DNA of 46,567 bases. Origin: Oligoflexia bacterium (lineage in GTDB: Bacteria; Bdellovibrionota_B; Oligoflexia; Oligoflexales; JAGOVF01). The first letter of the stretch is position 1; every line of letters begins with the position of its first letter. Both the position numbers and the translations under genes were made by a program. Of this stretch, positions 24,652 through 33,694 are shown in pieces. The notes beneath the pieces were generated by a model. It was not told the DNA's origin, did no database searches, and saw only the letters and a program-made list of their open reading frames with translations. The stretch is from contig JAUILP010000022.1 of the NCBI GenBank assembly GCA_030432875.1, positions 1 to 46,567 of the forward strand. Direction: 5' to 3'.

Positions 24652-25377
24652 TTAAGTATGGTCTAACTTTTGTAAACGTTCCAGTGACAACATGGTTCCG
24701 CCAACAACCGTTAAAGGCATTAAAAGAAACTGCATAAAAGGGATGAGCTGCCATAACCCCAAGCCTAAAATAGGCCAAAAATCACGCAGGCCCCATTTCA
24801 GACGCTCCATAAAACGATAATTGCGCCGGGCCAAAGGATAATCATAATAATCCCATCCCAATAAAAAAGCCGAAATAAAAATACCGAAAAAATTAACGCC
24901 AGGGATCACAAGAAGTCCCAGGGAAATAACCCCAATAAATATGAGTTTTTTACTCTCTTCTTTTATAGCAAGGAGCATCGTTGAAACACTCAAAGGCACC
25001 TCTACTACCCTACCAGATAAATCACTCTCTACGCGTTGTGATACAAATTCTAAAACAGGAACAGAAAATAGCGTAGTTAAAATAAAACAAATCACCATCA
25101 AGATAACGTAACAACTAAAATAAAAAATTCCCTTGAGAGGATAAATCCAAAAAAGATGCCACCAGGAGCTTTGTTCTGCTATAAAAGGAAAAATTGTTTC
25201 AAACCATCCCTGTATAAAAGTCCATACCGTAAAGCCCAAAGAGAAAAAAAGAACAAAACCAAAACCCATGGGCAAAAACAAGAGAAATAAAAAAAATGGA
25301 TGTTTAATCAACCAAGAAATACCTTTTAAGTAAATCAAAAATCCCCGATGCATTTGCTTTGGCAGTAGATGGCTCAC
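24652..25377 (-). CDS. CysZ/EI24-type membrane protein
   Basis: 241 residues with about four hydrophobic spans. The EI24/CysZ pattern is recognisable: N-terminal GFLIYLKGISWLIKHP, a central VPVLEFVSQRVE, then LLVIPGVNFFGIFISAFLLG and WDYYDYPLARRNYRF, which is the most conserved block of the family. CysZ proteins mediate sulfate uptake; other family members have unclear roles. No cysteine-biosynthesis neighbours are seen, so the substrate is not assigned. Confidence 0.85.
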   Translation of the reverse strand: MSHLLPKQMHRGFLIYLKGISWLIKHPFFLFLLFLPMGFGFVLFFSLGFTVWTFIQGWFETIFPFIAEQSSWWHLFWIYPLKGIFYFSCYVILMVICFILTTLFSVPVLEFVSQRVESDLSGRVVEVPLSVSTMLLAIKEESKKLIFIGVISLGLLVIPGVNFFGIFISAFLLGWDYYDYPLARRNYRFMERLKWGLRDFWPILGLGLWQLIPFMQFLLMPLTVVGGTMLSLERLQKLDHT

Positions 25378-25629
25378 AGATTACCCATACATATTTATGG
25401 TATATGATTTTTGCTTAAGAGCAATACTTATTTTAAAGTTTTTTAACCCCTTCATCTTGCCTGAGTTGACGGCAGTTGGGAAGTTAAAGATTAATGAGCC
25501 CCTTCAAATTGAAGCAACTGAGGTGAATTCTTCTTAGATTCTGCCATGCTTAAACTAGCTTAGAGCATATTTTTAAAAATAATTTTGAAAAAATAATTAA
25601 AAAACTGCTAGTATAGCCCCTTAATATTT

Positions 25630-26559
25630 TTGTGCAGCACTCATGAGAATAATAACTTGATTAAATTTATCTCAAAGCTTATCGGGCGGGGAGCATTTTT
25701 TGCGAAAGAAGCGGTTTATAGAAAAGTCATATTTTATAGGCTGGTCTTATCAATTTTGCGTTGGTTTAACCCACAGATAAAATACATTGGACTTCGTTTC
25801 GGTCAAACCGATCTTATTTATTTTGCCGATGACAAAACGATTACCTTACACGCCCTGGCACAAGGGTTTTACCACCAAGCCGAATTTAACGAGACCATTA
25901 CGCTTTTAGAGGAAAATGGTTTTGTTTTTAAAAATGGCCTCTTAGAGATTGGCGCTAACATTGGTACTACAACGGTGGCTGCGGCGAAATCAGGAAAATT
26001 TGGTTTTATTTACTGCTTTGAGCCGGTGCGCGAAAATGCGGCACTCCTTAGAGCACAGTTAGCGCTCAACCCATCGCAAGTCCCCACTCATGTTGTGGAA
26101 AAAGCGATTTCTAGTGCCCCTGGCGTGAGTAGCATCAGTCGTTCCCCAATAAACTATGGCGACAACAGGGTTCTTATAAATAATTTACCCGAAGTTTCTC
26201 ACAACAAAAATTTGGAAACAATAGAATGCATAGACCTCGATAGTTTTCTAAAAAATACAGACGTGGACGAAACCCAAATCGATTTGTTGTGGGTTGATAC
26301 CCAAGGGTTAGAAGCTTTAGTTTTACAAGGTGCGACGCATCTTCTCAGTTTACGGCGCATTCCCTGGCTTATAGAGTTTTGGCCCGAAGAAATGAAAAGA
26401 AATCAAACTTACACCGTATTTTATGATATCGTCCCAAAATATTTTACGCGATTTATTGATACTTTAACTAAAGAAAAAAGACCCATAGAAGATTTGGTCT
26501 CCCTAGAAAAAAGCATGGGTTCCTTTCACGAATTTAAAAATATAGTTCTTATGCCTTAA
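25630..26559 (+). CDS. FkbM-family methyltransferase
   Basis: SAM-dependent methyltransferase_21 type, usually O-methylating sugars or polyketides. Motif I is LLEIGANIGTTT (105-115), followed by IYCFEPVRENAALL. The C-terminal IDLLWVDTQGLEALVLQGA is the typical acidic-metal-site-like block of the family. The start is uncertain: TTG 25630, or the in-frame TTG 25657; neither has a strong ribosome binding site. No signal peptide. It is followed by a GT39-like glycosyltransferase, so methylation of a surface glycan is plausible. Confidence 0.85.
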   Translation: MCSTHENNNLIKFISKLIGRGAFFAKEAVYRKVIFYRLVLSILRWFNPQIKYIGLRFGQTDLIYFADDKTITLHALAQGFYHQAEFNETITLLEENGFVFKNGLLEIGANIGTTTVAAAKSGKFGFIYCFEPVRENAALLRAQLALNPSQVPTHVVEKAISSAPGVSSISRSPINYGDNRVLINNLPEVSHNKNLETIECIDLDSFLKNTDVDETQIDLLWVDTQGLEALVLQGATHLLSLRRIPWLIEFWPEEMKRNQTYTVFYDIVPKYFTRFIDTLTKEKRPIEDLVSLEKSMGSFHEFKNIVLMP

Positions 26560-26634
26560 GGTGCCTGACTGAAAGATATTGTCCAGACCCTGAAGAAACA
26601 GAATTAGTTATTACGTAGACTCAGATGAAAATTT

Positions 26635-28131
26635 ATGACGACATCACCAGTAAGTAAATATTCATGCATGCTATCACCAAGGCCGATTCACTGGTTAATA
26701 TTTTTTTCCTTTTTACAAATTTTACTCCATTTACCCATGGCGAGTTTACCACCGCTGGGTCAACACACCTGGAGACAAGTCGTCGGTGCCGCCGCTGCAA
26801 GAAATTATTATGAGGAAGATAACCGTTTTTTCTACCCCAGAGCTGATATTCGGCTTTATGAAAACGATACAGGCGCTATTTATCACGAACTCCCGCTAAG
26901 CTATTGGCTCACGGCGCAGTCTTATTTTGTCTTTGGTTTTAATTATATTTCGGGGAGGATTATTCCTTTAGTACTCAATCTCATGCTCTTTTTTGGTGCC
27001 TATTTTCTTGCTATGGGTTTAAAACTCTCGCAGCGATTCTCCCTATTATTTTCCTTTTTTTTAGGTTTTTCTCCCCTCGCACTCTACTATGTTGCGAGTT
27101 TTGTTCCTGATATTTTGGGCTTAAGTTTATTTACCTGTGGACTTGCTTTTCTCCTCTCATCCCTAAATAAAGAACGGTATCTCCCGTCCTACTGGCTCGG
27201 AATATTTTTTATCACTCTGGGAATTTTAGCAAAACCAACCTACCTATTTTTTGGGCTTCCGGTTGCTTACATAATTATAAAGCAGTATCAAAAGGAGAGA
27301 GATACTAGACTGCTGCTTTCGTCACTCCTTGGCGGCTTTTTTGTTTTAGCAGCAAATGCTTTAACAATATGGCATGCCAAAAAATTATACGACTTAGCGC
27401 CCCTAGAGAGAGCAATTCACACACCTATTGGGCCCGCAGAGCAGCCCGAAAACATTGCTCAAGTTTGGCAAAATCTTTATCCCGCTTTCATTAAATGGTT
27501 TGTCGAAATGAATATTTCTCACGCTGCTTTAATATTTTTTTTGGTTGGGATATTTTTAGTCTTCAAACGAAAATTATGGCAATCTTTTGCGGGATCATTT
27601 TGGGTCATGTGGCTAGTGAGCTTTATTATTTACAGTTGTTTTTTTATCATGCGCTTTGCTGATCATGATTATTATCTAACGTCGTCCCTCCCTTTAGCGG
27701 GAGTCGTCTCTGCTATAGGAGCTAACGCTTTATGGTCTATACCAAAGTGGAAAAAATTTGCTATAGCGCTCCTGATTCTCTTCCCACTGTTAAATTTTAA
27801 CCGGGTATCCGGTCGCTGGTTTAAAGACACTGCCGTCCCAAGGGTGCTCCTTACCCATCCAGAGCATATCAGTCAGCATATCCCTAAAAATGAGCTCACC
27901 CTGATTTATGGAGATAGTAGTCCCATAATTTATCTCTATTATCTGAACCGTAAAGGTTTATCACTGGAAAGAACAAAAATGCCCCCAGAAACTCTGGATT
28001 TATCAGCATTTAAATGGTTAGTTTACCGGGAAAAAGTTGGCCCCCTACCTGCCTATTTATTCGAAAAATTCTCGCTAAGTGAAAAATACCATGAAGATGA
28101 CCTCAAACTTTATGCCTTAACGCCACGATAG
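26635..28131 (+). CDS. GT39/PMT-like membrane glycosyltransferase
   Basis: 498 residues, about eleven hydrophobic spans from 18 to about 400, then a soluble C-terminal part. The first loop carries QHTWRQVVGAAAARNYYEED and PRADIRLYE, matching the GT-C (ArnT/PMT_2) pattern in which an acidic residue in the first external loop is catalytic. Such enzymes transfer sugars from polyprenyl phosphate to lipid or protein on the periplasmic side. Starts at ATG 26635; ATG 26668 is an alternative. It lies 75 bases after the FkbM gene in the same direction. Confidence 0.82.
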   Translation: MTTSPVSKYSCMLSPRPIHWLIFFSFLQILLHLPMASLPPLGQHTWRQVVGAAAARNYYEEDNRFFYPRADIRLYENDTGAIYHELPLSYWLTAQSYFVFGFNYISGRIIPLVLNLMLFFGAYFLAMGLKLSQRFSLLFSFFLGFSPLALYYVASFVPDILGLSLFTCGLAFLLSSLNKERYLPSYWLGIFFITLGILAKPTYLFFGLPVAYIIIKQYQKERDTRLLLSSLLGGFFVLAANALTIWHAKKLYDLAPLERAIHTPIGPAEQPENIAQVWQNLYPAFIKWFVEMNISHAALIFFLVGIFLVFKRKLWQSFAGSFWVMWLVSFIIYSCFFIMRFADHDYYLTSSLPLAGVVSAIGANALWSIPKWKKFAIALLILFPLLNFNRVSGRWFKDTAVPRVLLTHPEHISQHIPKNELTLIYGDSSPIIYLYYLNRKGLSLERTKMPPETLDLSAFKWLVYREKVGPLPAYLFEKFSLSEKYHEDDLKLYALTPR

Positions 28132-28442
28132 AAATATTCACACCGCAGATCTCTTTTGCAAGGGCATATATTTTTAAGTCTATTAAGCTTTTTTTGGCAT
28201 TTATCAATATCAAAAATCAAACAGAAGGCTGTTGATCATTATGCAACAAAGAGATCACTCCGATTGAGTATCATGAAGCGATGGCCAGATTTTTTTTGTC
28301 ATTTTCCAAATAGTGAAATAGGCATAAATCTAACCGAATAATAGCAAAGGAAACGCACACGCCATAAGCTTCTGCATTTTTACCGCTGTTACATTTTTTG
28401 TCGAACTAAGGCTTTTTTAAAAAAGGATTGATTAAAGATAAT
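28132..28442. other. Spacer with no gene seen
   Basis: AT-rich 310 bases between the glycosyltransferase and the next exported-protein gene. Short frames here lack start signals. A T6A6 palindrome occurs near 28411-28424, but no clear promoter or terminator is recognised. Confidence 0.4.
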
Positions 28443-29687
28443 ATGCTCTCAATAAGAATATTTTTCCATGTGTTCATACTCATACTTTTACCTTTCCCAG
28501 CTTTTGGCAAGGAGGGAGGGCTAGAACTTCAAGAAAATTCAACCATTATACTCCCCTGGGCCACGGCAGGCATTGATACGCATTTCCTCGTCGAAGCACG
28601 CCCACAATTAGAAGAAGCCCGCATTAGGATCATTAAGAACATAACGCAAAATTCGCAAACCCTTAGCGAAATTATTCAGGCGTCAGGAGACAAAACTTAT
28701 ATCTCCCCTCATGATGATTTTTTTACGGCAACTCATATAGGAGCTAGTCGAGGAGAACATTTTTCTAAACAAATTATTGAACCTTGGCTCTGTGGTTCTG
28801 ATAATATTTATATTCTTGCCATGATCGAAAGTGACTATGGGACTGGTTATCATTTTAAAATCGATCATGTTTCTATCCTCAAAGAAACCTTTAAAGATCT
28901 TGTAAAAAATAATAAGCTAGGTGACGATATCAATGGGCGCTTTCAACACATCCTATCCAACCTACGCACAAGGCGTTTTGATGATCAAACGATCCTAAAG
29001 ATTGATTTAAACCTACTCAGTGAAACCCATGGCGATAGACTCGGATCAAATCTCTGCCTCAATTTTCTTGTATTGCAACTTTTACAGGAAAAATTTAATT
29101 TCGTCCCTCAGGGAGACCGGGAAAATCTCGCCCGCCTCAAGCAAGTATTTCCTAAGATCCAAGTGGCCCGTCCTAATCGGGTCATGCACATAGAATGGCG
29201 ACGCGTGCCAACACTACTCAGTGGTCAGACTCTCACAACCCCCAATGAAATTTCTTTTAACATGCGAATTTCTGATGGAGTTTTTGGTCGCTATCTGCCA
29301 GAAATATACCGGCAAAAGGAATCATTTAAGCTTTCTGATAGAAATAACCTAACCCTAAATCATCTGGCTGAGGTTATCCAGTTTTTTGAAAATGAAGCTC
29401 AAGTCCTCGCAAAAAATCAAAATCCAAAAATTATTCACATAAATGGCGCTTGGGCATATTTAGACAAAGGAAGAGCCTGGGGCCTAAACCCGCTTGATCG
29501 CCTCGTGGGCAATGAGGTATCAAAGGTGAAAGGGCATATCATCGGTTTTTACGGTCCTGAGAAAAAGCTGAAGGATGCAAACGGAAAATCCATTTATGAA
29601 GGAGCTATTATTTTTATCCGTCAAGGTTTAGCAGAACTCAGAGTCGGCCAAACTTTTTCCTATGATCAAACTCAATACCCAAGGTAA
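28443..29687 (+). CDS. Exported protein of unknown function
   Basis: ATG 28443 is preferred over TTG 28428, because AAAGA lies a few bases upstream and it starts a clean signal peptide ending FPAFG. 414 residues. The middle region is mixed helical (LNLLSETHGDRLGSNLCLNF). The C-terminal region, from about 330, reads INGAWAYLDKGRAWGLNPLD, then GHIIGFYGPE and EGAIIFIRQG, LRVGQTFSYD. This is a compact beta domain of the kind that recurs at the C-terminus of periplasmic assembly proteins. Not assigned to any family. Confidence 0.68.
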   Translation: MLSIRIFFHVFILILLPFPAFGKEGGLELQENSTIILPWATAGIDTHFLVEARPQLEEARIRIIKNITQNSQTLSEIIQASGDKTYISPHDDFFTATHIGASRGEHFSKQIIEPWLCGSDNIYILAMIESDYGTGYHFKIDHVSILKETFKDLVKNNKLGDDINGRFQHILSNLRTRRFDDQTILKIDLNLLSETHGDRLGSNLCLNFLVLQLLQEKFNFVPQGDRENLARLKQVFPKIQVARPNRVMHIEWRRVPTLLSGQTLTTPNEISFNMRISDGVFGRYLPEIYRQKESFKLSDRNNLTLNHLAEVIQFFENEAQVLAKNQNPKIIHINGAWAYLDKGRAWGLNPLDRLVGNEVSKVKGHIIGFYGPEKKLKDANGKSIYEGAIIFIRQGLAELRVGQTFSYDQTQYPR

Positions 29688-29737
29688 TCGACATAACCGC
29701 GAACAATAATTATCTTTCTATATCTTATACCCAATTA

Positions 29738-31159
29738 CTAGTAGCTTTTTAAATCTTCAGCAATTTTGGGCTCGCTATAATAACCCTCGTGACCACTATT
29801 TGGAAAACTCGTATAGCTTGTATTATTTGGCAGAGCTCTGGACATCTCTCGAAAAGTTTCCTCTGGGACCGCTGAATCAAAAGCGCCCGAATATATATTC
29901 AGCCGAATATTATTTTTGTTTTGGGCAGTCTTTAGCTGTGGTAGCACCATATCATCTCTTTTTGTTAAATTCTTCAAATCCCTTCGCCAGGTAACATTCA
30001 TATTGACGAGGAGTCTGCAGTCCATAAGAGTCCAGTCTTGCAGATTAAAACCTCTAACTTCAAGTCTTTCCATAGCATTTTGGCAAATATCGACGATGTC
30101 TGCTCCGCTTGAAATATTTCCTAACGCGGCGATGAAAGGGGTAACTTGTTTATATATTTGCGGTAAAAACTGTGTCTTTAAAGCAAAGCCAAGCGAGAAC
30201 AGACCAAAACTCATTGGTCCCATTTTCGCTGATATAACTGCATCTAACTCACTGATAGTTTTATGTGTCGCCCCCCAGGCATTTGAAAATGGAAGCAGAC
30301 TAAATAAAGAGTCAATAATACTGGGTCCACATATTTCAAAGTCTTTGATACTTGACTGATAGCACTGCTTGGCGTTTATCAAAGACTTTGCCACCGTTAT
30401 TGTCTTTTTATCCTCTGGGTACTTTTTGAAATACTCTTCCTGAACCCGCTTCAGACCCAAGAGCCTATTTTCAGTCCATGCTCGAGGATTACTTTGCAGA
30501 GACATGCCATGAACAAACGCAGCATCCACCCCTTCTGGAGCCAACATCAAATATTTGTAGACAATCAAACCTCCAAAGCTTTGGCCAAAAATGCGCCAAG
30601 GTTTATCCTTAAAGTAGGTTTTTCTGATAACCTCAGCATCCTTAATAATTGAGCTCGCGCCATAAAACGCTGAGCGATTGATGGTTTTAATGGGGTCAGA
30701 CTCAACAGGCGGGGATTCAGAGCACCCAGTGCCCCTCTGGTCAATAAAATATAAGTCAAAATCATCATAGTTTTTATTTTTACCCAAAATACTAATAGAA
30801 CTATGCGAGTCAGATCCTGGGCCACCATTAAAAAAAACAACTGGTATCGCAAAAGCAGAAGCAGGATTTATTGGAGGTCGCCTTATTACCGTTACATGGA
30901 TAAATTTTGACGATGCGATATCATCCCAGTTCTCTGGTACAAGGAAAGTTTGATAAGTTAAATTTGCCACTGGGGGATGATTGAGAAATTCCAGACATTC
31001 CTTGCTTTTAACAAAAGGAGTCGGGGAGGTGATTTGCTCAAGAATGCTATTATTACCTTGAGAATCAGTCTGTGAGCCACAAGAATTTATTAAATAAATA
31101 ACAGAAAGCAGAGAAATAACTGATATACCTTGTGTTCTCTTTAGTAAATTAGGCAACAT
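29738..31159 (-). CDS. Lipoprotein alpha/beta hydrolase (S33 aminopeptidase-like)
   Basis: 473 residues. The signal peptide ends INSC (Cys27). Peptidase S33/TAP-type features are the oxyanion loop FNGGPGSDSH (110-119; HGGPG in most relatives), YFIDQRGTGCSES, the nucleophile elbow GQSFGG with Ser194, a late Asp428 (YSGAFDSAVP) and His457 (NSGHEGYY). Members release N-terminal residues such as Pro or tripeptides from peptides. Secretion and anchoring suggest nutrient peptide digestion outside the cytoplasmic membrane. Confidence 0.87.
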   Translation of the reverse strand: MLPNLLKRTQGISVISLLSVIYLINSCGSQTDSQGNNSILEQITSPTPFVKSKECLEFLNHPPVANLTYQTFLVPENWDDIASSKFIHVTVIRRPPINPASAFAIPVVFFNGGPGSDSHSSISILGKNKNYDDFDLYFIDQRGTGCSESPPVESDPIKTINRSAFYGASSIIKDAEVIRKTYFKDKPWRIFGQSFGGLIVYKYLMLAPEGVDAAFVHGMSLQSNPRAWTENRLLGLKRVQEEYFKKYPEDKKTITVAKSLINAKQCYQSSIKDFEICGPSIIDSLFSLLPFSNAWGATHKTISELDAVISAKMGPMSFGLFSLGFALKTQFLPQIYKQVTPFIAALGNISSGADIVDICQNAMERLEVRGFNLQDWTLMDCRLLVNMNVTWRRDLKNLTKRDDMVLPQLKTAQNKNNIRLNIYSGAFDSAVPEETFREMSRALPNNTSYTSFPNSGHEGYYSEPKIAEDLKSY

Positions 31160-31855
31160 TCAAAAAGCTCCTCAAACGCAAAAATTGCTGAATTAAAAAT
31201 ACTTAATTACATAATTAGTGAGGAAGAAACAATAGCGTGTTCATGCGCCCTATATATTATAGAAACCACAAATTAGCCAGCTAATATTGTTTGAATAATT
31301 GATATTATTGATAATTTTATAATGGGCAGGGTAAGGAATCTAATAATTTCATAGTGTTATTATCGGATCACCCCGCCTTTTATCAGAAGGCTCTCAGCAG
31401 ATCTCGCCAAAGTCATTTCAAAAAATAAACTAAGGTGATTTCCGTACCTATCTTACTTTCTTTTTTAGAAAGGCTAAGCCATTTGCCGCGAAACATCAAA
31501 CCCTTCCTATTTCAATTTATATTATGACTTTTTAGTTCCTCTCACTCCTGAAGAGTCGTTTAACAAAATTTTTCGCGCCTATACTCAAAAAGTTTAAAAA
31601 TTAAAAAACACATAAAAATTGAGACGCCCTTAAATAATTTTTTTCCTTATTATCTAGTGCATATTTTTAGATAAATTCTTTTTTTTTAACTTAAGCAAAA
31701 TGAGAAGACCTCTCTTATCTAGATAAATATTTTTTAAAAAAGACCGACACTAAACCAAACTAAACTGGATTAAAATCGCTGAAATCTTGGCGTAACGGCC
31801 CATACTCAACCTAATAAAATTGAGAAGATGGCACTAATCTAAAGGATAAAATAGT
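31160..31855. other. AT-rich 0.7-kb spacer with TTATCTAG boxes
   Basis: No gene is seen on either strand. Two TTATCTAG-type boxes occur, at 31650-31657 and inside the 12-base palindrome TTATCTAGATAA at 31715-31726, upstream of the histidine kinase gene. They could be an operator, but in such AT-rich DNA chance is possible. Confidence 0.35.
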
Positions 31856-33610
31856 ATGAGTGAGCAAAAATTATCTAGCAAATTTGTTTGGAGCGTCTGG
31901 GGTTGTTTATTTGGCCTTTGCTTTCCTATAATTGCTGTTGGGATTCGTTTATTTCAGTTAGGAGGTTCAGAGACACTGCACGTAATCTCTACTGATCCCC
32001 TCCTGTGGATCATAATCACAGCGCCAGTATTTTTAGGTGCATTTGCATTCCTAGGTGGATGGCAAAATGATAAAGTTCGAGAGTTTTCTAACGAGCTTGA
32101 GCTTAAAGTCATCGACAGAACCCAGCATCTAAATTCTGCAAATGCAAAATTGCAGCAACAATCTAAAAACCAACAAACGCTTTTAGCTGGGCTATCAGAG
32201 GGTGTTTTCTATTTTGACAAATCTGGAAGCATTGCAGATGAGAGGTCTCCGGCACTTGAAAAAATATTACCGGGCTCCAAAGAATTGGGTAATGCAATAG
32301 ATTTCTTTGCTGAATTTTCTGGAATTTCCTCAAAAGATACTGCTCAGGTCATAGAGTCTCTTTGGGACAAAGAATTTCTAAGTCCCTTTGAAAGCACGGC
32401 AAAAATTTTAGGAAAAGAAGTAGTGGTGGAGCATAAGAATGAACAACGAATAGTTCGTTTTGAATATAAGGAGCAAAATGACCACAATGACCAACTCGAC
32501 AAGGTTATTGTTTTTGTAAATGACATAACGGAACAAAGAGAAGCTGAACGTCGGCAAAATATTATGGCAGAGCGTATTAAGCGAATAAGTCTTGCCGCAT
32601 CAAATTTTGAGGGATTCAGAGATTTTAGGACTGAGGCAATTAACCTGCTAAAAAACATTGACGAACATTTTTCCAATGAAAATAGTGATTTAAATTCTGT
32701 GGAGCTAAAAAGGAATTTACACACCTTAAAAGGCATTACGGCAACTTTTGAATTTTCTTCTCTCGCAACTACCGTGCATGAAATCGAAGGTTTAATAGCT
32801 AACGATAGTAAGATTGATAATATTAAGGTGAAAAACAACTGGGAGATATTAAAAGATCAGTGGAAATTTGAAATTTCAGATATTGAAGAAGTCTTAGGTT
32901 TACAGAAACAAGAAAACTATATTCGCATTGTAAAGAAAAAATATAAGGATTTTGGACGCGCCATATTTAGTAAAAACGACTTATATTTAACGAGTAAACT
33001 AATTAATTTAACCGAATATCCCCCTACTCAGGTTCTAGGCAGATATAGTCAATATATAACAGCTATGGCAACTAAAAGAGATAAGACTATTCACGTGGCT
33101 TTTACTCCTGATAGTGATGAAATTTCCTTTGAAGTTATCAAAAAAATCGATAATGCATTAGTGCATTTGTTGAAAAACTGTGTTGATCATGGAATAGAAA
33201 GTCACTCAGAGCGTGAGAAAGTAGGAAAAATGCGTGAGGGTAAAATTCTAATTGGCTGCTATAAAAAAGACAATATGCTACATCTGACTATTAAAGATGA
33301 CGGTAGAGGAATAAACACAGAAACTTTGGCTCGCAAAGCAACAGAACTAAAAATTTGGGAAAATCAATTAAAGGAAAAAGCTACATTTCAAGAAAAAATT
33401 AATTTAATTTTTCTTCCCATGGTGTCTACAGCAAATAAAATAACTGAGACTTCGGGACGCGGTATCGGAATGAATGCAGTCAAAAAAATCATAGAAGGTT
33501 TAGGAGGGAAAATAAGCGTATATTCTGAATTTGGATCAGGTACTCAATTTGAAATTGATGTCCCGATTGGGTCTGATGACATATCATCTTGTTTGGAAAA
33601 TGCTGCATAA
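31856..33610 (+). CDS. Membrane histidine kinase with HPt and CheA-like ATPase
   Basis: AAAGGA precedes ATG 31856. Two transmembrane helices (about 13-33 and 48-68), a short coiled coil (about 75-108), then a PAS-like domain (about 108-225, ending VFVNDITEQREAE). An HPt domain follows with phospho-acceptor His289 (LHTLKGITATFEF). The HATPase domain is of CheA type: N box LLKNCVDHGIES (438-449), G1 DDGRGI (481-486), G2 GRGIGM (534-539). No ordinary HisKA dimerisation box and no CheA P5/SH3 coupling domain is seen. Autophosphorylation of the internal HPt, with transfer to a separate receiver, is inferred. A candidate partner is the receiver domain of the CheB fusion at 21776. Confidence 0.88.
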   Translation: MSEQKLSSKFVWSVWGCLFGLCFPIIAVGIRLFQLGGSETLHVISTDPLLWIIITAPVFLGAFAFLGGWQNDKVREFSNELELKVIDRTQHLNSANAKLQQQSKNQQTLLAGLSEGVFYFDKSGSIADERSPALEKILPGSKELGNAIDFFAEFSGISSKDTAQVIESLWDKEFLSPFESTAKILGKEVVVEHKNEQRIVRFEYKEQNDHNDQLDKVIVFVNDITEQREAERRQNIMAERIKRISLAASNFEGFRDFRTEAINLLKNIDEHFSNENSDLNSVELKRNLHTLKGITATFEFSSLATTVHEIEGLIANDSKIDNIKVKNNWEILKDQWKFEISDIEEVLGLQKQENYIRIVKKKYKDFGRAIFSKNDLYLTSKLINLTEYPPTQVLGRYSQYITAMATKRDKTIHVAFTPDSDEISFEVIKKIDNALVHLLKNCVDHGIESHSEREKVGKMREGKILIGCYKKDNMLHLTIKDDGRGINTETLARKATELKIWENQLKEKATFQEKINLIFLPMVSTANKITETSGRGIGMNAVKKIIEGLGGKISVYSEFGSGTQFEIDVPIGSDDISSCLENAA

Positions 33611-33648
33611 AAAATATTTTGAAATTTTTTTTTAAAAATAAGCAGACA

Positions 33649-33688
33649 GCGCAGGGATTTGCTGCGCCATCAACCTATTTTTTTTTAT
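33649..33688. terminator. Likely bidirectional terminator
   Basis: GCGCAG (33649-33654) pairs with CTGCGC (33662-33667) around GGATTTG. A T9 tract follows about ten bases later on the plus strand, and T-rich sequence lies on the other side for the minus strand. It sits between convergent genes. Confidence 0.6.
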
Positions 33689-33694
33689 AAAAAA

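Noticed and set aside
29800..30359. Plus-strand frames opposite the alpha/beta hydrolase
   Set aside because: They are antisense to a gene with full catalytic motifs and lack ribosome binding sites or recognisable features.
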